64,000 bases of DNA from CAZJJZ01 sp964546505 (GTDB lineage Bacteria > Patescibacteriota > Gracilibacteria > UBA1369): contig CAZJJZ010000001.1 in NCBI GenBank assembly GCA_964546505.1, positions 1-64,000 on the forward strand, written 5' to 3'. Shown in pieces: positions 40,509-50,141 of the stretch. How positions within the stretch are numbered: position 1 is the first letter of the stretch; each line of letters begins with the position of its first letter. Under the pieces are notes generated by a model that searched no databases, had not been told where the DNA came from, and worked only from the letters and a program-made list of their open reading frames with translations. A program made the translations under genes and the position numbers.

Positions 40509-41519
40509 CTAAATACCAAAATCTTGATGATAGTCTTTTTTTAACAGTTTCCAACCTTTCTGAGAGCTCCTGACAAATCCAACTATCACCATCAAGAAAT
40601 CTCTGATCCGCAAAATCAACACAAAGGCTATCGGATTCAAAGGAATGCCACTGACACTAAAGATTGCCGCCATGCCACTTTCCAGCGCACCAATACCACC
40701 TGGCATCGGCATTAGAAAGGCAACATAAGGAATATTGGCGACTAGGAAAGTTTGCACAAAACTCATTCTAAAACCCATAAAATAGGCAATCAAAAAATGT
40801 TCCAACAGCATCACCAATTGCGTCGCGATGCTAATCAACATAATCGCCAAAAGTGCTCTTGGATGCTGTTTATAAAACAAGTTCATCTCTTTTTCAAAAG
40901 TTTCCAAACCGCTCAATCGATCTCTAAAATATTTCAGTCGGTGTAATTGCAGTAATCTTAACGCGGAACTAAAAATACTCTTATTTTGAAAAGAAAAATA
41001 ATAAAACAACACCACTAAGACAGTCATGATGACGGAAAAAACAATCAAAGTGCTTCTAGCTGGTTCAGCGAATTCTGGATTAAGACAGACCAAAAAGCAG
41101 CCAATAGCCAAAAACAGAATAGTTGCGGAAATTTCCAAAGCTTTTTCGATAATTGTTGAAGAGGTAGCGACCTTTGGTGGTAATCCTTCTTCTTGTATTA
41201 GCATGATACGCAATGGTTCACCTCCCAACTGTGCCACCGGCGTGACATAGCTAACCGAATAGCCGGCTAAACGATCCAAAAAAAAGGCAATTCCAGGTAT
41301 TTTCTTTTCTTTGAATAAGGCCTTTGCCACCACTTCCCAACGCAGACTGAACAGGTATGAGTTAAAAATTCCAATAGCCAACACCAGTATAAATTTGATA
41401 ATCGAAAAATTTCTCAATTCTTGCCAGATGTCTTGAATGTCAGATTGAATAATCTGCAAAGTGAAAAGCGTCAGACCGAGCAGTAAAAAAAAGATAAAAA
41501 AGAGTGATTTTTTCTTCAT
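40509..41519 (-). CDS. Flippase-like membrane protein (LPG synthase TM/UPF0104 family)
   Basis: A 336-residue integral membrane protein with about eight hydrophobic helices. The opening (FFIFFLLLGLTLFTLQII), the motif GYSVSYVTPVAQLGGEPLRI and the late segment MPMPGGIGALESG match the lysylphosphatidylglycerol synthase transmembrane/UPF0104 family. Members without the synthase domain are thought to move lipids or lipid-linked sugars across the membrane. No synthase domain is attached here. It lies between hisS and tsaD on the same strand, 6 bp after tsaD. Confidence 0.85.
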   Translation of the reverse strand: MKKKSLFFIFFLLLGLTLFTLQIIQSDIQDIWQELRNFSIIKFILVLAIGIFNSYLFSLRWEVVAKALFKEKKIPGIAFFLDRLAGYSVSYVTPVAQLGGEPLRIMLIQEEGLPPKVATSSTIIEKALEISATILFLAIGCFLVCLNPEFAEPARSTLIVFSVIMTVLVVLFYYFSFQNKSIFSSALRLLQLHRLKYFRDRLSGLETFEKEMNLFYKQHPRALLAIMLISIATQLVMLLEHFLIAYFMGFRMSFVQTFLVANIPYVAFLMPMPGGIGALESGMAAIFSVSGIPLNPIAFVLILRIRDFLMVIVGFVRSSQKGWKLLKKDYHQDFGI

Positions 41520-41525
41520 GACAAT

Positions 41526-42560
41526 TTAGACAAGAGGATATTGAGGAGATGGATTGATATCGGGAAATATTGCAGGCTTGATCTTGCCGGAGTTCCAAAG
41601 ATAATAAGCCGCTGAGGCTATCATAGCCGCGTTATCTGTGCAGTATTTCAAATTTTGATTGTAGCGCAATTTAACCGCTTGACCCGCGCTCATCTTTTGC
41701 AGTTTGCCTCTCAAGCGTTGATTGGCGGAAACTCCACCTGCCAAATGAACTTCTTTAACTTGATAGCGCAAGGCTGCCTGCCAAATTTTATGGGCTAAAA
41801 TATCACTGACACACTCTTCAAAACTGGCACTGATATCGTTGATGAATGTTGTTGTTAATTTGCCAGATCGCTGGTATTCGACTTCCACTTCTCTCAAAAC
41901 TGCAGTCTTCAGACCGGAAAAGCTGAAATTCCAATCATTACTTTTCATCATCGCTCGTGGAAAATCAAAACGATCAGCATTGCCCTCTAAAGCAGCCCTG
42001 GCAATTGCAGGACCACCCGGATAGCCCAGTCCCAGCAATCTGGCAACTTTATCAAAAGCTTCTCCTGCACTGTCATCAAAGGTTTCGCCGATCACTTCAA
42101 AATCAAAATGTCCCCTTAGTAAAACTATCTCATTGTGACCACCGGACACGGTGAGCACTAAAATGGGGAATTGAACTTCTTCCGTAGGAGATAAATCCAG
42201 CGAATTGGAATAAATATGCCCGCTGATATGATTAACGGGAATCAACGGTTTTTGCCAGGCGAAAGCTAGTGTTTGAGCAGCGGTTACACCCACAACCAGG
42301 GAAGAAAGTAGACCTGGACCGGCAGTCACCGCCAAAGCGTCTAAATTTTCCGCCTTCAGTCCAGCTGTCGACATCGCTTTAGAAATTACTGCAGCCACTT
42401 TTAAGGTGTGTTCACGGGCAGCCACTTCCGGCACCACGCCGCCGGTTAGGGCATGCATTTCTGCTTGAGTGGCAATAATCGAAGCTAAAACTGTACGACC
42501 ATCTTCGACAATTGCGGCGGCGGTTTCATCACAGGATGTTTCAATCGCTAAAATTTTCAT
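41526..42560 (-). CDS. tsaD: tRNA threonylcarbamoyladenosine biosynthesis protein TsaD
   Basis: TsaD (Gcp/Kae1 family) transfers threonylcarbamoyl to A37 of ANN-decoding tRNAs with TsaB and TsaE, neither of which is here. The start MKILAIETSCDETAAAIV at 42560 is typical, so the 16 codons upstream in frame are left out (344 residues). The metal-binding VNHISGHIYS carries both histidines. SGGHNEIVLL, DDSAGEAFDKVARLLGLGYPG, the late GGVSANQRLR and DNAAMIASA confirm the family. The gene is divergent from cca, whose promoter overlaps its 5' end. Confidence 0.96.
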   Translation of the reverse strand: MKILAIETSCDETAAAIVEDGRTVLASIIATQAEMHALTGGVVPEVAAREHTLKVAAVISKAMSTAGLKAENLDALAVTAGPGLLSSLVVGVTAAQTLAFAWQKPLIPVNHISGHIYSNSLDLSPTEEVQFPILVLTVSGGHNEIVLLRGHFDFEVIGETFDDSAGEAFDKVARLLGLGYPGGPAIARAALEGNADRFDFPRAMMKSNDWNFSFSGLKTAVLREVEVEYQRSGKLTTTFINDISASFEECVSDILAHKIWQAALRYQVKEVHLAGGVSANQRLRGKLQKMSAGQAVKLRYNQNLKYCTDNAAMIASAAYYLWNSGKIKPAIFPDINPSPQYPLV

Positions 42561-42600
42561 GCTCAAATTGATTTCTAGGCTTTTGATGCTGCGCCGGGCA

Positions 42601-42609
42601 TGATACAAT
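42601..42609 (+). promoter_or_regulatory. Extended -10 promoter of cca
   Basis: TGATACAAT at 42601-42609 is an extended -10; TTGATG at 42583-42588 may serve as -35 at a short 15-bp spacing. The start would be near 42616, about 19 nt before the ATG. Confidence 0.55.
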
Positions 42610-42634
42610 ATTTGATAGTTAAAAACAAACTAGC

Positions 42635-43957
42635 ATGAAAATTTCTGCTATCTCGATCATTCAGACTTTGCGCTCAGCCGGATATCAGGCTTATTTTGCT
42701 GGTGGATGCGTGCGAGATCTGCTGCTGGGTAAAGCACCTCAGGATTATGATATTGTGACATCAGCCAAACCTGACGAAATTGAGCGTATATTCGCCAATA
42801 CCAAACCTGTTGGCAAGGCATTCGGAGTGATCTTGGTCAAACATCAAGGGCATTTATTTGAAATTGCCTCTTTTCGATCTGATGCTGGGTATAGTGATGG
42901 ACGCAGGCCTGATGCTATTGTTTTTTCCGACGCGGCGTCCGATGCTTTACGTCGAGACTTCACCATCAATGGTTTATTTTATGATCCTCTGGCAGAAGTC
43001 GTTTTGGATTATGTGGAGGGGCAAAAGGACCTGGCCTATCGTCTTATCAGATTTATCGGCAACCCCAGTCATCGTGTTCGAGAAGATCATTTACGCCTCT
43101 TACGTGCGGTGCGCTTCAGAAACCTCTTAGATTTTCAATATCACCCTGAAACTTATCAAGCTCTCAAGCAACTTGGCCCTGAACTGGCGCATCGCGTCTC
43201 AGCTGAACGTCTTGCTGCAGAATTAAACAAAATGATTAGTGACCCCACCAATCCTGGTAGCTCTTTCAGAGATTTGAGTGATTTAGGTATTCTACCCAAT
43301 ATTTTGCCTGAACTGGAGCAGCTCAAAGGCTGCCCACAGCCAGCAATGTACCATCAGGAAGGTGATGTTTGGACTCATACCATCGCTGCACTAAATGCTT
43401 TGCCGGCAGAGGCGGATCTGGTTGTCCGCTGGGCTACTTTGCTTCATGACATCGGTAAGCCGGATACAATTTCTTTTCAGGAACGAATCAGATTTGACTC
43501 GCACGCCAGTATTTCGGCGCAAAAAGCTCAGAAAATTCTAAGCAGATTAAATTTTCCCAGCAAATTGATTAGCGCAATTTGCTGGTGTATAAGTCATCAT
43601 ATGATGATGGTACAATTATTGGAGATGAGCCCGGGTCGACGTCTGCAATGGTTTCTTCATGAGAATTTTCCCCAGCTTCTGGCGGTTATGCATGCCGATG
43701 CCTCTGGCACCACGCCCAGCGACCTTTCACTTTTTCAGAAAATTAAGGATCAATATCGATTGGAGACTTCCAAGATCAAGCGACTACCCAAGTCTTTACT
43801 CAATGGCCACCAAATAATGGAATTGACCAATTTGCCAGCCAGTCCCAAACTAACAGAAATCAAAAATCAACTCTTGGAATTGCAATTAGAGGGAAAAATA
43901 AACACTATTTCCGAAGCCAAAACATGGCTGCAAAATAATTTCCCCAAGGCTACCTGA
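42635..43957 (+). CDS. cca: CCA-adding tRNA nucleotidyltransferase with HD domain
   Basis: A 440-residue class II nucleotidyltransferase that builds or repairs the 3' CCA of tRNA. AYFAGGCVRDLLLGKAPQDY carries the GG and RD elements, and DYDIV holds the catalytic aspartates. It is followed by RRDFTINGLFYDP, LRLLRAVRF and AERLAAEL. From about 240 an HD-type domain appears (WATLLHDIGKP, then DSHASISAQKA and ISHHM), seen in many bacterial CCA enzymes and linked to phosphohydrolase activity. The tRNA-Gly gene in this window already encodes CCA, so here the enzyme may act mainly in repair. It converges on the RNA methyltransferase gene. Confidence 0.95.
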   Translation: MKISAISIIQTLRSAGYQAYFAGGCVRDLLLGKAPQDYDIVTSAKPDEIERIFANTKPVGKAFGVILVKHQGHLFEIASFRSDAGYSDGRRPDAIVFSDAASDALRRDFTINGLFYDPLAEVVLDYVEGQKDLAYRLIRFIGNPSHRVREDHLRLLRAVRFRNLLDFQYHPETYQALKQLGPELAHRVSAERLAAELNKMISDPTNPGSSFRDLSDLGILPNILPELEQLKGCPQPAMYHQEGDVWTHTIAALNALPAEADLVVRWATLLHDIGKPDTISFQERIRFDSHASISAQKAQKILSRLNFPSKLISAICWCISHHMMMVQLLEMSPGRRLQWFLHENFPQLLAVMHADASGTTPSDLSLFQKIKDQYRLETSKIKRLPKSLLNGHQIMELTNLPASPKLTEIKNQLLELQLEGKINTISEAKTWLQNNFPKAT

Positions 43958-43981
43958 AGTTGTTGTTGACCAAGACTTCCT

Positions 43982-45430
43982 CTATCTTTCTAACAAAGCA
44001 ACTGTCTCCAAGTGATAAGTCTGTGGAAATTGGTCTACAGGCTGAATTAGTTTTAATTTCCAGCCTCCTTCTATCAATAAACTCAAATCACGAGCTTGAG
44101 TAGCGGGATTGCAGGAAACGTAAATCATCTTTTTGGCAGGGGATTGATTAATAGTCTGAATGGTAAGCGGAAGCAGTCCAGCCCTCGGTGGGTCTACCAC
44201 AATCAACTCCACGCGATCATGCAGCTCCGGCAACAGTTTATGTACATCACCCTCTCGAAATGCAATATTACTGACTTNNNNNNNNNNNNNNNGGGCGTTT
44301 TGTTTGGCCATTGCCACTGCCTGGGCATTCAACTCCAAACCTACCACATTATCCGCTTGACCAGCCAAGGCAATTCCTATTGTCCCGGTTCCACAAAACA
44401 AGTCCCAGACTTGTCCATTTACAGGTCCAGCCAAGTCTCTAATTAATTGATAAAAATACTCCGCTTGTTTGGTATTTGGTTGCAAAAAAGTTTCAGGTCC
44501 TACTCTGAACTTCAACACTTTGCCATCGGGAAAATGGTATTTTTCTTCAAAATACTCTCTACCTGCCAGTACCTCCAACTGTTTAGTTTTTGGTATACCC
44601 TTCTGATTAGTCACATTGGTGACCAAACTAGCGGTTAAATTCTCCAGTTGATCCGCTTGCTGAAGCGCATCGTGGACGGTTTCCTGCCAGGACTGCTGCA
44701 TTGCTGGGTTCCACTGCCAATTCTCAGTCATCAAATTAATTAAAATTTCCTTGGTGTTTTCAGCCTGACGAATTACCAGGTTTTGCCATTGTATAGACGG
44801 GTCCTGTCTTTCCACCCAACTACGAGTGACCGACAGCAATTGAGCTACCCAAGGTTTGAAAATCGCACAACTTTCAATTTCACAAATGTCATAAAAACGT
44901 CCGCGCTTATGCAATCCTAACCGCCACCTTTGCTCTTCGCGTTGCTTGAAAAAACTAAACTCCATCTTGTTGCGGTAATACCAAGGATTTTCCGCGCCTT
45001 TGATCGGCTTCACTACTTCAGCCAATAGGGTTTGTGGAAAACCACCAATACGTTGTAATGAGTCCAGGATTATCTCTTCTTTAACTTGTAATTGCTGCTG
45101 ATAATCCAAAAACTGCCATACACAGCCCCCACAGTTTTTGGCTTCATCAACTGCAAAATAAACAGTACCATCATTTTTCGTGTTAAGTCCAAAATGTGGG
45201 CACTTGGGCTTAATTCTCACTTTTCCATACTCCAAAAAGCGCGTAACTTTACCTTCCAGATAGTTACGTTTAATCCTGGTTAAAAGCACTTCCACCAAGT
45301 CTCCAGGTGCGGCGCCTTCCGTGAATACCACCAACTCGCCGTCTTCACTGCGCCATTTACCGATTGCTACGCCCTCAAAAGCCAGTTTTTCAATCCTTAC
45401 CTGAATCAGATTGCCTTTACTCAGTTTCAT
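43982..45430 (-). CDS. RlmD/TrmA-family RNA (uracil-5-)-methyltransferase, with a scaffold gap
   Basis: A 482-residue SAM-dependent RNA m5U methyltransferase. An N-terminal TRAM/OB domain (about 1-65) is followed by iron-sulfur cysteines (KPKCPHFG, then KNCGGCVWQFLDYQQQL). The catalytic domain has QPNTKQAEYFYQ, the SAM motif VWDLFCGTGTIGIALA, DPPRAGL and the nucleophile loop YVSCNPATQARDL. The 15-N gap at 44278-44292 falls just after MAKQNA. Both sides are in the same frame, and the spacing suits the family, so about five residues are unknown. Whether it modifies 23S rRNA or tRNA cannot be told; the [4Fe-4S] motif favours the RlmC/RlmD side. It overlaps yajQ by one base. Confidence 0.92.
   Translation of the reverse strand: MKLSKGNLIQVRIEKLAFEGVAIGKWRSEDGELVVFTEGAAPGDLVEVLLTRIKRNYLEGKVTRFLEYGKVRIKPKCPHFGLNTKNDGTVYFAVDEAKNCGGCVWQFLDYQQQLQVKEEIILDSLQRIGGFPQTLLAEVVKPIKGAENPWYYRNKMEFSFFKQREEQRWRLGLHKRGRFYDICEIESCAIFKPWVAQLLSVTRSWVERQDPSIQWQNLVIRQAENTKEILINLMTENWQWNPAMQQSWQETVHDALQQADQLENLTASLVTNVTNQKGIPKTKQLEVLAGREYFEEKYHFPDGKVLKFRVGPETFLQPNTKQAEYFYQLIRDLAGPVNGQVWDLFCGTGTIGIALAGQADNVVGLELNAQAVAMAKQNAXXXXXXVSNIAFREGDVHKLLPELHDRVELIVVDPPRAGLLPLTIQTINQSPAKKMIYVSCNPATQARDLSLLIEGGWKLKLIQPVDQFPQTYHLETVALLER
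44278..44292. other. Scaffold gap (15 N) in the methyltransferase gene
   Basis: Fifteen N bases. The open reading frame is the same on both sides, and the flanking residues fit the family at this spacing, so the length is probably right or close. Confidence 0.95.
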
Positions 45431-45930
45431 CAGCGGAAATTCTGAAAACTCACAGGCAAACCAATTTTAGCTTCCTGTTGCTGTAAATACTTCATAATTG
45501 CTTGCAATTCATCCTTGTCTTTGGAGGCTACGCGTACCGCATTGCTATTAATACTTGGTTTCGCTTTGAAATTATCTCTTATCAACTGAGTAACTATTTT
45601 ACATTTATCACTGCTCAACTCCTTCACTAATTTGACCACTATTTTGACATTTTCCCCACCCATTTTTTCTGGGTCCTGCTGATCGAGAATTTTGGGAGAT
45701 TGTTTTCGATTAATGACTTTTTGCAATAAAATATCGTAAATTGCTTTGGCTTTCGATTCGCCTGCCGCTACAATTTCTACCAGATTATCCTTCTCCTTTA
45801 AGGTTATCTCATAAAAGATTCCTTTGAAGTCAAAGCGATTAGCCAGTTCTCTATTTACCTGATCCACCGCATTACGGATTTCCTGTAAATCAAACTGGGA
45901 AACTACATCAAATGAAAATTCAGAAGCCAT
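45430..45930 (-). CDS. yajQ: YajQ-family nucleotide-binding protein
   Basis: A YajQ family protein of 166 residues if started at the ATG at 45930 (MASEFSFDVVSQFDLQEIRN), which is where the family begins; 35 codons further upstream are open but would run into the divergent rlmH gene. Other signatures are NRFDFKG, KQSPKILDQQDPEKM and KPSINSNAVRVASKDKDELQ. YajQ proteins bind nucleic acid or nucleotides, including cyclic di-GMP in some species. The gene is cytoplasmic and overlaps the methyltransferase gene by one base. Confidence 0.93.
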   Translation of the reverse strand: MASEFSFDVVSQFDLQEIRNAVDQVNRELANRFDFKGIFYEITLKEKDNLVEIVAAGESKAKAIYDILLQKVINRKQSPKILDQQDPEKMGGENVKIVVKLVKELSSDKCKIVTQLIRDNFKAKPSINSNAVRVASKDKDELQAIMKYLQQQEAKIGLPVSFQNFR

Positions 45931-45963
45931 ATTAAAATTTTTTAAAGCAAGCCACAGTTTAAC

Positions 45964-46425
45964 ATGCACATCCGTGTAATACAAATCGGGAAAACCAAGC
46001 ATCAGTATTTGATTGACGGTATAGAGGAATATCAAAAACGCTTAACAGGTCAACTTAAGTTGGACATCATCACTTTAAAATCTTCAATCAAGAGCGACCC
46101 TTTGCAAGCCCAAAAAGAAGAAGGAGTTGAGCTGTTAAAACAGCTTTCCAACGATTTTTTTCCTGTGCTCTTGGACCAGCAAGGTAAAAATTTCTCTTCA
46201 CTGGAATTTGCCAGTTGGTTGCGTGAAAAACAAGATTTTGGCGGTGGCAAAGTGGCTTTTTTCATAGGCGGAGCCTATGGGGTCCTACCAGAGCTAAAAG
46301 CCAAATTTCCTCTTCACCTGTCTTTTTCCGATTTTACCTTCACTCATGAAATGATCAGGCTATTACTGGCAGAGCAGTTATATCGGGCCTGGACAATCAT
46401 TAAACATAAACCCTATCACAACTAA
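45964..46425 (+). CDS. rlmH: 23S rRNA pseudouridine-1915 N3-methyltransferase RlmH
   Basis: A 153-residue SPOUT methyltransferase. It begins MHIRVIQIGKTKHQYLIDGI and carries LDQQGKNFSSLEFASWL, the knotted SAM-binding region FFIGGAYGVLPELK and the end HEMIRLLLAEQLYRAWTIIK with HKPYHN, all diagnostic. It methylates pseudouridine 1915 in helix 69 of 23S rRNA on assembled ribosomes. The length is normal. It is divergent from yajQ with only 33 bp between starts and is followed 2 bp later by the CapA-like gene. Confidence 0.96.
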   Translation: MHIRVIQIGKTKHQYLIDGIEEYQKRLTGQLKLDIITLKSSIKSDPLQAQKEEGVELLKQLSNDFFPVLLDQQGKNFSSLEFASWLREKQDFGGGKVAFFIGGAYGVLPELKAKFPLHLSFSDFTFTHEMIRLLLAEQLYRAWTIIKHKPYHN

Positions 46426-46427
46426 TC

Positions 46428-48071
46428 ATGTCATTAATCATCCGCCTAATCGGCCTGAGCATTTTGATTATCGTCGCTTATTTCAGCCTCAATGGACCGG
46501 CTGCCTCACATTTAACGACTATGGTTTATCAATACCTTAATCCCAATAGTGCCAACTCCACCCTCCCACCTTTGAAAGATGATCAAATCAAACCCACAGT
46601 TGCTTACTCCACTAGTAGAACTGTCAATGTAGCACTGGTATTTTTGCAAGAGGAGGCGAGTTTGCCGGAGGCATTAATTTCTCTCTGGCGTAATCTACAA
46701 GCTAATCAAAGTTATCGACAAATTGTTTATCTGGTGGATCAACAAGTCACGCCTTCCTGGCAAGACCAGTTCTTGATGGACTCCAAGCAATACTTTGCAG
46801 TAAACACCGAAAGAATTTTTCTTAATTCAGACGAGAATGTTGCTGATTTGCAAACCAGACTTCAGCAATTTGCCGACACTGAAACCCTGTTTGTCCTGAT
46901 CACAAAAGTCATTCGCTCCACTGATCCGCAATTGGTGGAACTCGAAAACAGCCATTTTAAAAATTTTATCAACAATTTGGATTTGGATAATCTGGCAAGT
47001 ATTCGTGCGACTAGTCCAACCGGTTTAAGGGCTTTACTTGGCTGGATGAACGAGCACCAAATAGAAAGACCGCTAAAAGGACTGGATGATCCCGAACGCC
47101 ACTATCAAATTCGCTACTTTGGACAAGGCATTAAAGAATTCAATCAACGGGCAATTATCACTTTCACCGGCGACATCATGTTGGATCGTCTGGTGCGAAC
47201 CAGAATGAATCAAAACGGGCTGGAATATCCTTTTCAGAAGCTGGACCCGGCCATTTATTTGGCCAATGATCTCTCCGTGGCGAATCTGGAGGGTCCTATT
47301 GCGGAAAAACGTCTCAAAACGACTAAATCCATTGCCTTTCAATTTTTGCCCGATGTAGTACCGATATTGCAAAAATATGGCTATGATCTATTGAGTCTTG
47401 CCAATAATCATGCTCTGGATATGGGGAAAGCCAATCTGGATTTTTCCTTTGAACAATTACAAAAGGCAGGAATTCAACCCTTTGGCGTACCAATGGGTCT
47501 GGAGGAGCGTAGCGTTGCCAAAACAGTGGTTAATGGCTTAAAAATAGCTTTCCTTGGCCTTAATGATGTTGATTTTAAATTCAAAAGAGATGCGGTTTAC
47601 CAGAAAGTGGCAGAGCTAACGCAGGAAGGTTATCGGGTGATACCCTTTGTGCATTGGGGGGTTGAATACAAACATTATCCTGAAAAGTATCAACAAGACA
47701 TAGCACATGCCCTTTTGGACGCAGGCGCGATTGCTTTGGTTGGTCATCACCCGCACGTAGTACAAGCCATCGAAATCTACAAACAAAAGCCAATTTTTTA
47801 TTCACTGGGTAATGCCGTATTTGACCAAGATTTTTCCGTACCCACTCAGGAAGGCTTGATTATCAGTATGCAAATCTCTCCTGAGAACCTCGAAGTATAT
47901 TTCTGGCCAATCGACATCACCAAAAGTCAAATGATCCTTAAAGACTCCACGGCCAAGTCGGAATTTTTGGCTAAATTAGCCGATTGGAGTAAGTTTGGAG
48001 AGTCAGAAAAATTGATGATTTCGACAGGAAAAATGACTTTGGAAATTGCAAATCCGGGAAACTCTTTATAG
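46428..48071 (+). CDS. CapA-family (PGA_cap) metallophosphatase-like protein, membrane-anchored
   Basis: A 547-residue protein. An N-terminal membrane helix (about 4-22, IRLIGLSILIIVAYFSL) anchors it outside the cell. Residues 60-235 are an unrecognised domain. From about 240 the CapA/PGA_cap fold is clear: ITFTGDIMLDR, SVANLEGPI, LSLANNHALDMG, PFVHWGVEY, ALVGHHPHVVQ and FYSLGNAVFDQ, the metal-binding motifs of a calcineurin-like superfamily. The family was first linked to poly-gamma-glutamate capsule synthesis, but most members have unknown roles in cell-surface polymers. No other capsule genes are nearby. It starts 2 bp after rlmH. Confidence 0.9.
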   Translation: MSLIIRLIGLSILIIVAYFSLNGPAASHLTTMVYQYLNPNSANSTLPPLKDDQIKPTVAYSTSRTVNVALVFLQEEASLPEALISLWRNLQANQSYRQIVYLVDQQVTPSWQDQFLMDSKQYFAVNTERIFLNSDENVADLQTRLQQFADTETLFVLITKVIRSTDPQLVELENSHFKNFINNLDLDNLASIRATSPTGLRALLGWMNEHQIERPLKGLDDPERHYQIRYFGQGIKEFNQRAIITFTGDIMLDRLVRTRMNQNGLEYPFQKLDPAIYLANDLSVANLEGPIAEKRLKTTKSIAFQFLPDVVPILQKYGYDLLSLANNHALDMGKANLDFSFEQLQKAGIQPFGVPMGLEERSVAKTVVNGLKIAFLGLNDVDFKFKRDAVYQKVAELTQEGYRVIPFVHWGVEYKHYPEKYQQDIAHALLDAGAIALVGHHPHVVQAIEIYKQKPIFYSLGNAVFDQDFSVPTQEGLIISMQISPENLEVYFWPIDITKSQMILKDSTAKSEFLAKLADWSKFGESEKLMISTGKMTLEIANPGNSL

Positions 48072-48098
48072 ACTTTCTAAAAGATAACTCTTTGCATT

Positions 48099-48647
48099 AT
48101 GTTGAAAACTAAACCGGTTGTAATTACGCTTTTTTTTGGTACCTTGTTTCTTCTCTCAGCTTGTCAGCCGGACAATACTCTTCCTCCGGAAAAACCTTTA
48201 AATTCCACCAGCCAGAATACCCGCAGAGTGCCTCCCAAAAGAACCACTGACATTGTCCCAACCTTGACGGTCAAACAGGGTGAAAATTCCAGCGAATTCA
48301 AGCTGCGAAGCCAGACTGCAAGATATTTAAATGATCAAAAAAGTGCCATGGAAATCACCTTGGCGGATACTTTTGCCATCAACTGTCAGAATCTTCAAAT
48401 TGAACCGGCGGCCGACGATCAAATTTTCCGTTTTAAGATCAGTTCAACTGACGGTCAAGCATTGAAAGAAGGGGCAAAATTAGGGGCTGGTTTAACCGTT
48501 GAAGGAGAAATTAATCAGCAACAGTTATCTGCCATTTCCGAATTTACTATCACCACGCTCAATGACGCGGTGATTCGTGGCGGGTTAAATACAGAAGATA
48601 AGGAAAAAAATTACCAGGGTGATTACTTTGCCGCTATTTGTCGATAA
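48099..48647 (+). CDS. Predicted lipoprotein of unknown function
   Basis: A 182-residue protein with a lipoprotein signal (VVITLFFGTLFLLSAC, Cys at about 21). A polar Pro/Thr/Asn stretch (about 22-55) is followed by a beta-rich domain of about 120 residues with two cysteines (NCQNLQ and the terminal AICR) that could form a disulfide. It follows the CapA-like gene by 27 bp on the same strand and would sit on the outer face of the membrane. I recognise no family. Confidence 0.75.
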   Translation: MLKTKPVVITLFFGTLFLLSACQPDNTLPPEKPLNSTSQNTRRVPPKRTTDIVPTLTVKQGENSSEFKLRSQTARYLNDQKSAMEITLADTFAINCQNLQIEPAADDQIFRFKISSTDGQALKEGAKLGAGLTVEGEINQQQLSAISEFTITTLNDAVIRGGLNTEDKEKNYQGDYFAAICR

Positions 48648-48700
48648 GTAAGCAGAACAGATTGAATTGCTGCGATCATCTTTTTTACTGATTCAAAATA

Positions 48701-48709
48701 TGGTAAAAT
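48701..48709 (+). promoter_or_regulatory. Extended -10 promoter of the beta-CASP RNase gene
   Basis: TGGTAAAAT at 48701-48709 is an extended -10 without a convincing -35. The start would be near 48716, about 19 nt before the ATG at 48735, with the A-rich leader ACAAAAACTA. Confidence 0.5.
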
Positions 48710-48734
48710 AGACAGACAAAGTAAACAAAAACTA

Positions 48735-50141
48735 ATGAAAATTCATTTTTGGGGAGCAGCACGCGAGGTTACCGGTTCAAGGCATTTGATTGAAGTGAAT
48801 GGTAAGAAAATCCTTTTGGACTGTGGAATGTTTCAGGGACGGCGTAAAGAGGCTGAAGGAAAAAATCTGGATTTTGGTTTTAATCCCGCCGAAGTGGATG
48901 TGATGATCCTATCTCACGCGCACATTGATCATTCCGGGGCCATTCCCTATCTGGTCAAAAAAGGTTTCAAAGGGCCGATTTATGCTACTTTTGCCACCCG
49001 TGATTTATGTAATTTCATGTTGATGGATTCAGCATTTATTCAGGAAAAAGACGCTGAGTACATGAATAGACGCTTTGCCAAACAGGGGATCAAAAAGCAA
49101 ATCAAACCCTATTATGGTGCTCAAGATGCGCAGAAAGCACTGACCCAATTTTATGGTATCGGTTATGAGAAAGCTTTCGTGGTCAGCGATGGTGTAATTT
49201 GTTCATTTTATAATGCTGGACACATTCTGGGTTCAGCCATCGTACATTTACTGATTCATGATCATGCCACCGGTAAGCGTTATCGCATTGCTTTTACGGG
49301 CGACTTGGGTCGCAAAAATCTACCTTTATTGCAAGATCCTACGCCATTGCCACCTACGGAGTACTTGTTGATTGAAAGTACCTATGGCAATCGCTTCCAC
49401 GAGTCTATCCTGGATGCCGCCGAAAAATTAAAGGACATTGTTACAAAAGTAAGTAGACGTGGAGGGAAAATCATTATTCCGGCTTTTTCAGTAGAGAGAA
49501 CTCAGGAAATTATTTATTTGCTGCACACACTTTGGCAAAAACAAGTCATTCCTGACTTACCAATATTTGTCGATAGCCCCCTCTCCGTGAATATTACCGA
49601 TGTTTTCATGAATCACCCGGAATGTTATGATGAGCATGTTTATCAGGAATTCATCAAAGACCGTCTCAATCCCTTCGGTTTTGGACGCTTACAATATACG
49701 CATAGTGTTGAGGAGTCTAAAGCACTTAATCAACTAAACGGACCGGCAATTATCATTTCCTCTTCCGGCATGTGTGAAAACGGTCGCATCTTGCATCATC
49801 TAAAAAACAACATCGAAGACAATCGAAATTGCATTCTGATTATTGGCTATATGGCACAAGATACTCTGGGGCGCAAAATTTTGGAAAAACAACCATATGT
49901 CAAAATCTTTGACCAACAATATCAATTGAATTGTGACGTGGAAGTCTTGAATGCTTTTTCCGGGCATGCCGATCGAAGCGATTTGCTGGACTATATCAGT
50001 CAAGTCCAGGATCTCAAAAAAGTGTTTTTGGTACACGGTGAAGAATCACAAAGCTTGGCCTTGCAAGGATTTCTAGGGGAAATCGGCATCAAGGACGTTG
50101 TAGTGCCTGCTCGTGGAGAAACTATCAGCATCGAGGAGTAG
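48735..50141 (+). CDS. Metallo-beta-lactamase/beta-CASP RNA-processing exonuclease
   Basis: A 468-residue protein of the YSH1/CPSF-like metallo-beta-lactamase group. The zinc motif is LSHAHIDHSGAIPYL near 58-70, with later ligands at AGHILGSA and FTGDLGR. The beta-CASP region carries IESTYGNR, IIIPAFSVERTQE and SSSGMCENGRI, and the C-terminal RMMBL motif reads FSGHADRSDLLDYI. Bacterial members act as ribonucleases on RNA in the cytoplasm. The length is normal. It has its own promoter and is followed 82 bp later by thyA; that gap holds only an A/T-rich inverted repeat (50170-50195). Confidence 0.92.
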   Translation: MKIHFWGAAREVTGSRHLIEVNGKKILLDCGMFQGRRKEAEGKNLDFGFNPAEVDVMILSHAHIDHSGAIPYLVKKGFKGPIYATFATRDLCNFMLMDSAFIQEKDAEYMNRRFAKQGIKKQIKPYYGAQDAQKALTQFYGIGYEKAFVVSDGVICSFYNAGHILGSAIVHLLIHDHATGKRYRIAFTGDLGRKNLPLLQDPTPLPPTEYLLIESTYGNRFHESILDAAEKLKDIVTKVSRRGGKIIIPAFSVERTQEIIYLLHTLWQKQVIPDLPIFVDSPLSVNITDVFMNHPECYDEHVYQEFIKDRLNPFGFGRLQYTHSVEESKALNQLNGPAIIISSSGMCENGRILHHLKNNIEDNRNCILIIGYMAQDTLGRKILEKQPYVKIFDQQYQLNCDVEVLNAFSGHADRSDLLDYISQVQDLKKVFLVHGEESQSLALQGFLGEIGIKDVVVPARGETISIEE